Shown here: piece after piece, positions 54,501 to 64,000 of the stretch | How the letters are laid out: each line of letters starts with the position of its first letter | How positions within the stretch are numbered: the first letter of the stretch is position 1 | Assembly: GCF_035083965.1 (NCBI RefSeq) | Contig: NC_089738.1 | Location: 19,246,734-19,310,733 of the forward strand | Length of the DNA: 64,000 nt | Reading direction: 5' to 3' | DNA from: Branchiostoma lanceolatum | Taxonomy: Eukaryota; Chordata; Leptocardii; Amphioxiformes; Branchiostomatidae | Notes under the pieces: model-generated | Database searches by the model: none | What the model was told of the DNA's origin: nothing | The model's input: only the letters and a program-made list of their open reading frames with translations | Translations under genes and position numbers: made by a program

Positions 54501-55872
54501 TTTACAAACGGAATATGTGTGGCAGCACAGACAAATAACCTCCCTTTGTCTATCGTTAAGAAATGTGCTGCTAAGTTTTGCTAGATTTGGAAATACTTTT
54601 CCGTAATGATATCTCGCAATGATATAAGAAACCTCCATACTAATTACACATATGCGTAATGCCATATAAGGGGAATGAATGCCAAAGAAACGAAAACATT
54701 TAAACGTATTCCGAAACTTAGTCAATAGGGCTCCTCGGCTCTAGTTTGAATGGAAAGTGAATGAAGAAAAGGCCTACCCCCAGATACTAGGACTTCGCAC
54801 AGGGTCAGTCTTCGGAATGGTCCGGGAAGACGGATGCCCACGTACCGTCCCCGCATCCCATAACACGAGACGGAAATGGCTGGCTGGTTTGGGTCGATTC
54901 GATGATCATCTCCACACTTAAGGTTCTGTCCAACCTGGGGGGAATCCCCGATGTGGATGTCAAAGTGGTCAAGTTGTTCCCCACAGCAGTCCTGGCGGTT
55001 GAAGATGTCCACTCTGTAGAAAAAACAAACAAATCAATGATACAAAGTTGCCACATTTTATTAGTCAATGGGTGGAGAGTAATTTGCTGTCCACGTACCT
55101 GTCAATGATGTGCTCTTGGCCAAGATCTACCCACCAGCTTGGATTACTCTGATCTAAGGTGGATGCGCATGAACCAGCCGAGAAGTCGGTGTTGGTGTTC
55201 CCGTCTACAGCAGCGCTGGCAGGCCCGATGTTCGGATCCGGATGGGTGCTTGATTGGTACGCTGGCTTTCCCTGGGCGACATTTTCACCTGCCGTAAGAG
55301 GATTATGATTAAAAGTGCCATATTTACATCGATGACTCAAGTTGAGCAAAATGTTTTCTATTCCCATGACAGCACAGCCAGCATTATATTCCGGGTCTTA
55401 ATTTTTTTATTCAGCGGCCCGAAATATGGACAAGGCCCCGGCGTCGAGAAAAGACGGGGTCGTCCGGTAACTTTGCCCCCGCTTCCCGGCCCCATCGGGC
55501 TGGGCTCCGGGCGCCAGCGGAGTGGGTGACCGCCCATCCCCGACCGATTCCGTCTGCGCGGAGGGGGACGGGGGTGGACGGGGTGGCGGCGCAACAGAGT
55601 CGACCGTGGCGGGGCGGGGCGGGGATGGTCGCCAAATAACATGAGAAAGTTAAATCATTGTCGGCTTGCACAAAAAGCTATTCAGTGCGTAAAAATGCAA
55701 CATCACCGTAAAACTATGCGGGAAAGCTTTATCATATCAAAAATGGAGCACCTGACCTGAGTGTGGACCCTTACTTCTAGTTTAGAACACTACTGCCACA
55801 AATTGTTTGCCTACCTCGCGCCGATTCCGCCCAGACGACCACGGCCGCGACGAACAACAACAACTTCCACAT
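51518..55872 (-). CDS. Secreted F-type lectin with three EGF domains and Cys-rich tail (~334 aa)
   Basis: Exons 55815-55872, 55099-55288, 54778-55013, 54306-54416, 53437-53547, 52959-53069, 51929-52003, 51518-51630; phases close to 335 codons with stop. Signal peptide [20 protein letters not shown]-type lectin (FTP/F5-8C-like) domain over two exons (~20-161) with [34 protein letters not shown] and [11 protein letters not shown]1-3 (~162-272: [39 protein letters not shown]); a half-EGF exon [10 protein letters not shown]; tail [19 protein letters not shown]-type lectins bind fucose through His and two basic residues (H..RxDx4R/K). Here the first Arg stays, but the site of the second reads Gln (RQDCCGEQ) and the His position reads CAST. 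Sugar binding may be altered. A LINE sits in the intron at 52 kb. Confidence 0.85.
52073..52560 (+). mobile_element. 5'-truncated LINE 3' end in F-lectin intron
   Basis: Plus-strand open frame with [53 protein letters not shown] and [12 protein letters not shown], the standard C-terminus of CR1/jockey-like reverse-transcriptase ORFs, ending at a stop near 52526 and a GAGGT-repeat tail. It is antisense to the lectin gene, between its half-EGF and third EGF exons. Reading frame intact, so relatively young. Confidence 0.8.
53619..53690 (+). repeat. (ATC)n microsatellite
   Basis: A run of ATC triplets with interruptions, directly 5' of a SINE; intronic. Confidence 0.9.
53694..54005 (+). mobile_element. 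Full-length-looking tRNA-derived SINE
   Basis: tRNA-like head GTGGCGTAACGGCTAGA (A box) and CCGAGTTCCATCCC (B box); body CCAGACATGTCTGGACATGC and CGTTGTACCCTTGGGA; 3' part CACGTTAAAAAACCCACCAC and GATAAAGAGTAGGGGCATCC. The body is shared with 1213-1512 and the 3' part with about 59090-59160 and 60845-60930. Confidence 0.75.
55416..55632. other. Strongly GC-rich patch in F-lectin intron 1
   Basis: About 215 bp of C/G-rich sequence (e.g. CGGGGCGGGGCGGGG, GCGCCAGCGGAGTGGGTGACC) in otherwise AT-leaning introns. It resembles rDNA spacer or expansion-segment composition, but I cannot match it to a conserved rRNA core. Could be an inserted fragment or a CpG-rich regulatory patch. Confidence 0.4.
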
Positions 55873-55950
55873 TTTTGTCGCCTTTTGATCTGAGTTAGAC
55901 TGTGGTACGATATGAGTATAATCTGTGCGCTACTTCTGTAAGAAGAAGGC

Positions 55951-56102
55951 CTTATATACGAGAATACAGAGTGCTGACTAGTGTGGCCTTCGGTAGGACG
56001 TCACCAAGTCTACATCACATCCATGACAACAGGTGCGACTTGCGCAAACTCAACAAACTGGCACGAGGCAGACAAGGTGACCAGCGTGTTAAGGTGACGT
56101 CA
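55951..56102 (-). promoter_or_regulatory. F-lectin promoter: TATA box and CRE
   Basis: Minus strand: TATATAAG at 55951-55958, ~80 bp before the ATG; CRE TGACGTCA at 56095-56102, 223 bp before it. The region 55873-56105 is alignable with the promoter of the secreted Cys-rich gene (ACTTGCGCAAACTC, AAACTGGCACGAGGCAG, CACATCCATGACAACA shared). Confidence 0.62.
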
Positions 56103-56589
56103 TGGTAAAGACTGGCCAAGAATATTTAGACCAAAAATTCCCGCAAAACATATCCATGTCTGCTTCGATGTAGATGTAGACCGGATGTTGGCACGAGGAA
56201 AACGTTTTGTCTTTAATGTGTCTTGTATTAAAACGTTGCCTTTTTACTTTTGAACTAAGCTGTTCTATTCAGACAAAGTGATGCTAAAGTGGATCAGCTG
56301 ACACAGAGCATTGTCTCTCCAGAGCACAGAAACGGACGATATTTTTGTCCTGTGTTGACTTTTGCCGATAACAATTGTCCATGAACGGTCGGCCGGCCCG
56401 ACACCTCCGCTCTACAGAAGGACATCCTGGGGATGTTTACGAAACTTCAGAACGACAAACAGGCAACAGTTGTTTCGTTCCCAGATATCCTGGGTAAATA
56501 TCTGGGTTCGGAGCGTTGATACGCATGAGCCTTGTTTTTTCGTAAAGTCCCAAAACGACTTTGTTAAAGCGACGTAAACAGTTCAACTA

Positions 56590-57124
56590 CGAGGGGTGAT
56601 CAATAAGTCCTCACCTATAAATGAGGTCCACAACTCAAATTTTGGGGATAATTACGTAGTGTGACATCTTTTAGCAATATGCACCAAACTTCAAATTAGT
56701 GTGACCCTTACTTTTTAGACGTCCATTTGAAAACTATCAGGTAGGTGACGAGAAAAACAAGGGTGCACTGTGGTCAGAGTTGTGTGGGTCAAGTTCTTCA
56801 TGCCATGAATCGGCATAAAATCTGCGAAGACATTGTCAAAATGTTTGATAAAGATTCCCTTCTAATTTCAACTGAAAAGAAGTGGGTATCTGACTTTCAG
56901 CAGGGCAAGTCGGCCTGCACACCTCAGGTCACAGCTCAATTGTCCATGTTTCTATCCTTCTACCTCACCTAATGTTACTGAGGGTCATCTGTAAAGTAAT
57001 GTTCACAATGAATTGAAGCTTGGTGGATATTGCTAAAAGATGTCATACTACATGATCATGGCCCAAAATGTGAGTTGTGCACCTTATTTCTGGGTGGGAC
57101 CAAGGACTTACTGATCACCCCTCG
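56590..57124 (+). mobile_element. Mariner-like deletion derivative with TA target site
   Basis: Inverted termini CGAGGGGTGATCAATAAGTC and its reverse match GGACTTACTGATCACCCCTCG, flanked by TA on both sides (56588-56589, 57125-57126). Inner TIR similarity extends ~60 bp (CACAACTCAAATTTTGGG). The 535-bp body keeps a transposase N-terminal piece (ICEDIVKMFDKDSLLISTEK, KWVSDFQQGKSAC), so it derives from an autonomous mariner but lacks the catalytic core. It interrupts copy 1 of the tandem triplication. Confidence 0.85.
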
Positions 57125-59554
57125 TACCTTTGCAGTCCGAATTGCGCCCGTTGTTACAGGGGATGTGTCATGGCGTAAAGTCGACAGCCCCGTGTATGAG
57201 GGAGATTAATGATCAGGCCTTAGCCTAAAGCGCCAAACCTCTGTATGTAAAAGAGCCCAACACACTTATCAAGATGAGAGGGTTGATTGGGCAAAATACG
57301 GAAACCGTGGCGAAGTTGCATTGCGCTGCAAGCCGCTTTAGATTGAAAAGGGTATCATGCTTCACCTCAGTTGAAACGGTGTACATTTTCTAGAGAATAA
57401 AAGTTATATCTGGTAAGTTGACTGTGATACACTGGTACTGTATGTACGAAAAAGGAATACCAAGGTTTCCGACTGTAGCGGGTCTACCTGCCGTGTCCCT
57501 CGCCCTACAAAGAGTCCCCAGATTTCTCCTTTTATGCTTTAGTCACAGTTGGATAAAGGATCCCAACCGGGTGGTTTACGAGCTGTGTTTTTTTTTTACT
57601 CTCGGGCCTGACGGGACACTCTGTGACTACTGGGCTATTTTTGGGCACGACCTGGCCGGAGAATTATTTCAATGCCTGGTTAAAATCAACCCGGGGCCCG
57701 ATAACAATTAGGCGCCGTGAGCTAATCGTCAGAACAATGAGGGGTGCCCAACGGTGTCCGGCAGTCAACCTGGACAAAGTTGTGTCTTCGAGGGCCGACC
57801 GAGCTGACACCCTCTACGGGCTCCGGCGCAACTGTAACCGAGCTTTATTAAAATAAGGTGATGCTAAAGTGGATCAGCTGACATTGTTCTTTTTCTCTCA
57901 AGAACATAGAAACGTAAGATATTTCTGTCCCGTGTTGACTCTTGCCGATAACATTTGTCCATGAACGGTCAGCCGGCCTGACACCTCCGCTCCGCGCGAG
58001 GACTTCATGAGGTTGTGTACGGGCATGAAACTACAAAAGTTAGGGACGGCTTTTTTTTACCTGATAAACATGCAGCAGTTGTGTCATATCCAGCCAAATA
58101 TATACTTTGTAAATATCTGGGTAAGAAGCGTTGATGCGCATTAACCTTGGTTTTTCAACCTGTCATATCCACTCTCCTGAAGTCCATCAACGACCTTGTT
58201 AATAAAAGCGACATAGGCAAGTCAATGACCTTTATAGCTCGAAGCAGAATGGTACCCGTTGTTACATCATTCACAAAACCGTTGACTACAAGAAGTCATC
58301 AATCATTATATAGTTATAGCATTTACACGTTGAAAATGTTTCAATTAGCTTACGCATTGATCAATGGTTTACAAGACGCATTTGCTGACTTTCTTTCGCG
58401 TTTCTAAAGCGGGTACCCGGGTATCTCACTGGAACTGTAGCACGTTGAATTTCTGTCACAAAATACAAATCGTTTTACACTTTGTGTGTGTGTTTTAGTC
58501 ATAGCTGCACAATTTGCATCATATTTCCATTATAAAGTCAATCTGTACATTTTGCATGGTATTGCAATGCAAGGGTAATACAGTCCAATTTATGTCGTAG
58601 CGACGCTTCAAACATGCGCGCAGTCAAGTGGGATACTCTCGTATTTTTGGCGACCGCCTTTGATGTTAGCATAATGATAACCTTCAAGCGAAGGGCAGTC
58701 TACAGCGGAGGCAGCTTTCCGATTGTTGACTTGTCTCATCAATGAATAACCTGAAAATGGTTTCATTTTTTAAGAATCTGCGAGGAAAGGCCAAATGGCA
58801 AGGAATGCATAAGGCTGTTTATTACTTGATGTAAAACGTTATCACTGTAAACAATGAAAATGAATTAAGGGCATGAAATTGACACGCAGTCACAAAAATG
58901 TTTAGGCGATCCCACTGCCTCATCGTATAGATAAAGTTCCCGGGATCCCAAGGAGTGTGTTCGATCCTTTGGTCGGCCCGCCCCAGCTCGGATACTTGTA
59001 AGAGATTCTATTAGTCATTTTGGATAGTGACATTAAGCCGACTGCCCCGTGTATGAGGGAGATTAAGGATTTAGCCTCAGGTGTTAACACTCTGCACGTT
59101 AAAGATTCTAACACACTTCGAGAATAATAGGCTTGATGTGGGTAAATACGCGAGCCGTAGCAAAGTCGCATTGCAGTGCTAGCCACTAGAAGTTACAAAA
59201 AAACACCTCAGTTGAAACGGCGGAAAATTTAGTACAGGAGAAAAGCTACACTGCACGTTCGAGAAAGGAAACCAGGATGTCCAATTGTACCGGGTCTACC
59301 TGCCGTGTCCCTCGGCCTCCAAAGAGTGGTAGGCCGGCTACACGACTAAGCCTGCCTCATGGCCATGGGATTCGAGTTATGTGGATCAGCTGATATTGCT
59401 CCTTTTCTATCCGGTGCATGGAAACGCGTGGTATTTTTGTCCTGCCTTGAGTTATGCAAATAATGTTTGTCCATGAACTGTCAGCCGGCCCCGCACCTCC
59501 ACTCCGCACGGGGGCGTCCTGAGGATGTTAACGATCCTACGATAACATGACTTA

Positions 59555-59848
59555 GGCCCAATTTACACTTGTTCAATGAAACTGTAGTACTACACATGGT
59601 AGTCTACTACTGTAGTAGACTTCAGATTCACGTCCACTTTACACTCAACGACAGGTGTTCCTGATTGTCACGAAACCCGGTTCGAAGTCTCGCAGAATCT
59701 CCACCGAAGTGTAGTACTACTACCCCCGAGGTTGTAGTAGACTTCAGTAGTAGTTTTCTTTTTACACACAGAAAAAAGGTGTAGTTTACTACAGTAGTAG
59801 ACTACCATGTGTAGTACTACAGTTAAAAGGACAAGTGTAAATTGGGCC
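59555..59848. mobile_element. Harbinger-like MITE, 294 bp, TTA target duplication
   Basis: TIRs begin GGCCCAATTTACACTTGT and extend ~70 bp (CTGTAGTACTACACATGG); flanked by TTA at 59552-59554 and 59849-59851. TTA/TWA duplications and GGCC ends fit PIF/Harbinger. No coding sequence. Confidence 0.8.
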
Positions 59849-60199
59849 TTAGTGCATGACTGATAAACACGCAGCAGTTGTGTCGCTCCCAGTCATACTC
59901 CGTAAATATCTGGGTTTTGAGCGCACGTTGGTGCGCCTTAGCCATGGTTTTTCAACCTGACATACCCATCTTCTTGAAGTCCCCAAACGACTTTGTTAAA
60001 GCGACGTAAGCAATTCAATGACCTTTGCAGCTCGAGGTAGAATGGCACCCGTTGTAACAGCATTCTTAAAGACGTTGACCACAAGAAGTCATCAAGCATA
60101 ACATAGTTATAGCATTTAAAATTTCAAAATGTTTCAATCGGCGTAGACCAGTGGTTTATTGTAGCTTCAGCGGACTTTTGTATGCGTTTCTAAAATACA

Positions 60200-60610
60200 C
60201 CTTTCTCACGCGGCGGACATGATAGAATGAAGACGAGGCCAATGAGGCAAAGAAGCAAAAATAATGTACAGATTTAGTTTTCGTCCTAAATCACATTAAG
60301 TTTTAAAATATGATATCCAAGTATCAATATTACAACTAATGCAATGTACAAAAAAGATGCAGCAATTTAAAGCTTCGTTGACCGATCCCATAGTCTCCGC
60401 CCTCCTCTGTCAGAGCGTAGAAATGCAAAATAAAAACATAGAAATGCAAATATTTGACGGTCATGCAGCCACTTCCTCATTGGTCGATTCTCTAATTATC
60501 AGGTAATCATTGGCTAAACTGGTAATTATGATTGACAGTTAGGATCGGTCTAATGTTTGCCACAAGGGCCTCGTTTTCATTCTATCATGGCCGCCGCGTC
60601 AGAAAGGTCT
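60200..60610. mobile_element. Inverted-repeat element (~410 bp)
   Basis: Left end ACCTTTCTCACGCGGCGGAC then ATGATAGAATGAAGACGAGGCC; right end is its reverse complement with a few changes (GGCCTCGTTTTCATTCTATC, ATGGCCGCCGCGTCAGAAAGGT). TIR ~43 bp, AT-rich centre, no coding frame. Present in copy 3 of the tandem unit but absent at the matching point of copy 2 (about 58408). Superfamily not assigned. Confidence 0.65.
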
Positions 60611-60844
60611 ATTGGCGACCACCTTTCAGGTTTACATAGTGATAACCTTAAAGCGAACGGCAGTCAACCATGGAGCGAGGTTTCCAAAGGTTAACTTGGG
60701 CTATTAATGAATAACCTGAAAATGGTTTCATTTTTGTAAGAATGTGCGGGGAAAGGTCAATGACGAGGAAGGCTGTTTCTTGAGGTAAAACGGACAACTT
60801 GCGGGAACGAAATATGAAAGACGACAAATTAGGCTTGTTGCCTG

Positions 60845-61028
60845 AGTGCTCACACCTCGAGCACGTTAAAGAACCCACTGCAATTATCGAAAAGAGAAGG
60901 GGTCCTTCCCGGTGTGAGTGGTTCAAAACCTACAGTCCTATGGCCGCACATGGGTTCGCCCTTAGTAATAGCCTCCGGCTAGTTGGGCAACCCTGGCATG
61001 TACATGCTGAACCAATGAATAAATAAAA
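60845..61028 (+). mobile_element. SINE 3' part with (AATA)n tail
   Basis: GAGCACGTTAAAGAACCCAC, TCGAAAAGAGAAGGGGTCC, CCTCCGGCTAGTTGGGCAAC and an AATAAATAAA tail match the 3' part of the SINE family at 53694. The tRNA head is not seen. Confidence 0.55.
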
Positions 61029-61329
61029 AGATAGAGTGTATTTTCCCTGTATAAATAAATAAATGAAGTAAAACACGCGAAACAAAAATTACTCCTTTCC
61101 ATATTATGTATATTCTGGATATGCATTTTTTTTCTCAAACTGCCTGGCCAGGCCCCGACTTGGAAATGTGACCCTAGCATAATAGGGAGGGAGGGAACGT
61201 TCACTGGTGAGATTAGGCACTCACCCCCTCACTCACACTACAACTCTACTGATGTCATAAGAACTTTTTTTAGTTCTTGAATTCTTGAAGTCCTTTTGTG
61301 AAACCATAAACTTACTTTGTAGAGGTCCC

Positions 61330-61830
61330 TTGTAGATGGGGTCGTGTGGCGTAACTTTATACTTTGTTGTTTATTTCGGGCTCGACATAGAAAACCAGTG
61401 TACAATGATGCGTACTAAGTAAACAGGTACATTTCTGTCGATTAACTTCTTGAACAGTGTGTATTGGTTTACCCTATCAAACGCTTTAGAAGCGTCAAGA
61501 AAACAAACGAAGACAGGCGAACCTCGGCGTTTCAATGAAGAAATTATCTATTTGAGAGAAAAGATACACATGTCGGTTCCATAGTGTGTTTTAAACCCAA
61601 ACTGATTTGCAGGAGAGGCCAGGTGCTTCTCGAGACGGGTAAGCAGGAGGGATTCGAATAATTTAAAGATTGGGCTGGAGATGGCGGTAATTATTTCTTA
61701 TAGAAGGGTTCAAATTTTGCTTTTTGATTATTGGAATAAGGATGACCTTCAGTAAAACAGTGGGGACATAACCATGCCTCAGCATGGCTGAAAATAAACG
61801 TCATGGTGTTTGCCCAGAACCATATAGGTC
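61330..61830 (-). mobile_element. LINE reverse-transcriptase domain fragment
   Basis: Minus-strand conceptual translation over several frames gives VILIPIIKKQNLNPSIRNNY, LFESLLLTRLEKHLASPANQ, FGFKTHYGTDMC, VCFLDASKAFDRVNQYTLF and KKLIDRNVPVYLVRIIVHW, the fingers/palm of a non-LTR reverse transcriptase with the LDASKAFD motif. Frameshifts and stops make it dead. Upstream and downstream parts are absent. Confidence 0.7.
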
Positions 61831-61979
61831 ATGGATTCACTGAACATACTTTTCCTTTCTTTACTCAGGTGGAAATGAATACATAACTTAGGTTAGGGAC
61901 GTCTTTTGGAATGGAATACGCATGACTTCAAGATAGTGGCCCATGTGGCCTTGCACTGAACAAACTCGTTACATAACAT

Positions 61980-62500
61980 TGGTTTCCTAGTGAGGGCTTT
62001 CCTAGTGCAATATCTGATGCAATTCCAAAGACTTCTGCAGGAGGTCGCTACTAACTACGCCTTTCAGAATATGCCATCCATGTATGACATTCTTCCTGCG
62101 ACGCTGTAGCCTCTTATCTTTATTTGATGTGTGCAACACTGACTAGTAGGCTATGAAGAGACGGGCGCACAGGTGTGATAGAGGTACATACTGGCTTACA
62201 GGTTACGTTACCTGATACTGGAATTTATATTGTGATGATATTTTTTTTCCATTTGTGTATTGTGGTTTTGACTCACCCTAGCAAAAATCATGAAATTGAC
62301 ATAAACTGTGAATATCATTTTCTTGCTGGTTGTTTATTGATAGAACGTCTTCTATTTATATCTCTATGTCTCAACGAAATATGTCCATTCTGGATATGAA
62401 GTGAAAGTGGCAGTGGGGGCTTCCCCACCTTTGAAACTCCATATGAAAGGCTCGAGTAAAGCATGGACAGAAACTGTGAATTTGGTTTTTGCTGCAGGTA
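61980..62500. other. Duplicated 3' flank of the lectin-family genes
   Basis: CAATATCTGATGCA, GGTCGCTACTAACTA, CATTCTTCCTGCGACGC, GTGTGCAACAC and ATAAACTGTGAATATCATTT align in order with 50605-51400. AGAAACTGTGAAT-type blocks ahead of TTTATT occur twice (about 62300-62335 and 62468-62507), so the poly(A) region itself is duplicated. Confidence 0.5.
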
Positions 62501-62501
62501 C

Positions 62502-62507
62502 TTTATT
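62502..62507 (-). terminator. Poly(A) signal of the right-edge EGF gene
   Basis: AATAAA on the minus strand, ~133 bp after the stop at 62640, in the same context as the F-lectin signal at 51394. Confidence 0.5.
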
Positions 62508-62639
62508 AGTAGCATCTTTTATCCCTATGTGGTGCTTCTTTCTTCAGTTATCTTTCAGCATGCTCTAAAAGCATTTTCAAGGCACGCATGTAGCGGCCAT
62601 TGGCTGGTCGTTGTCACGTGGGAGGCTTCGGTTGTGACG

Positions 62640-63859
<1,220 letters not shown>

Positions 63860-64000
63860 CTACGGGAGCTTCTAGTCTATAACGTATTTGCTATAATCAA
63901 TGCATAATACTATTGTCAATTAGTGTACACGAGCATGAAGAGGTGAACAGATGAAAAAAAGAATGATAGGACCAACCCTTGCTAGCAAAGCATCTTTACT

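Larger units (their letters stand above)
56278..60900. repeat. Diverged three-fold tandem duplication (~1.5 kb units)
   Basis: Landmarks recur in the same order: AAGTGGATCAGCTGACA..GTCCATGAACGGTC at about 56288, 57870 and 59392; AAATATCTGGGT at about 56497, 58112 and 59905; CCCGTTGTTAC at about 57150, 58255 and 60045; GGGTCTACCTGCCGTGTCCC at 57479 and 59294; AATGAATAACCTGAAAATGG at 58741 and 60708. No coding sequence supported. Individual copies were hit by separate transposons. Confidence 0.7.

Noticed and set aside
55416-55632. rRNA gene fragment
   Set aside because: Only base composition is suggestive; no conserved rRNA core motif recognised.
57418-57711. Plus-strand 97-aa frame in the desert
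   Set aside because: Part of the tandem-triplicated unit; the frame is not kept at the matching place in the other copy (59.3 kb).

Overview
The window reads as invertebrate-deuterostome nuclear DNA, most likely amphioxus (Branchiostoma, a cephalochordate). This rests on dense GT-AG introns, a single-coding-exon LRR-Ig receptor, tandem lineage-type receptor tyrosine kinases (RTKs), secreted F-type-lectin/EGF proteins built from phase-1 exons, and many decayed LINE, tRNA-SINE, MITE and Helentron-like pieces. The species is inferred from gene style. All exon models were read by eye from splice sites and phase; none is confirmed by transcripts.

Layout. (1) 1-7318, plus strand: the last eleven exons of a MINDY-family deubiquitinase-like gene that has lost both catalytic Cys and His (MINDY4B-like pseudoenzyme). 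(2) 10165-13293, plus: a 1042-aa LRR-Ig transmembrane receptor whose cytoplasmic tail is a tandem array of Tyr-x-Asn (pYxN, Grb2-SH2-type) sites. (3) 14165-24621 and 26468-37240, minus: two tandem RTK genes (about 1206 and 1385 aa) with signal peptide, Cys-poor Ig domains, a mucin-like Thr-rich stalk, TM segment, complete kinase and Ser-rich tail. (4) 39548-43704, minus: a secreted protein with two copies of a Cys-rich domain I cannot name, flanking an EGF. (5) 44359-49180: a second copy of that gene's promoter and first exon, split by a 3.06-kb Helentron-like insertion. (6) 51518-55872, minus: a secreted F-type lectin with three EGFs. (7) 56106-62600: a repeat-rich desert holding a three-fold tandem duplication, a mariner derivative, a Harbinger-like MITE and LINE relics. 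(8) 62640-63813, minus: the 3' end of another EGF protein of the same secreted family, running off the right edge.

How it fits together. The minus-strand cluster looks like repeated duplication of a cassette [RTK + 5' flank + secreted lectin-like gene]. An orphan lectin tail exon (about 26110-26310) sits between the two RTKs, and a third copy of the RTK 5' flank lies at about 49590-49870 with no RTK beside it. The secreted genes share a near-identical promoter (TATA-like box plus a perfect CRE, TGACGTCA) and signal-peptide exon, and a related Cys-rich last exon, but carry different middle domains. This is modular exon shuffling under a common promoter.
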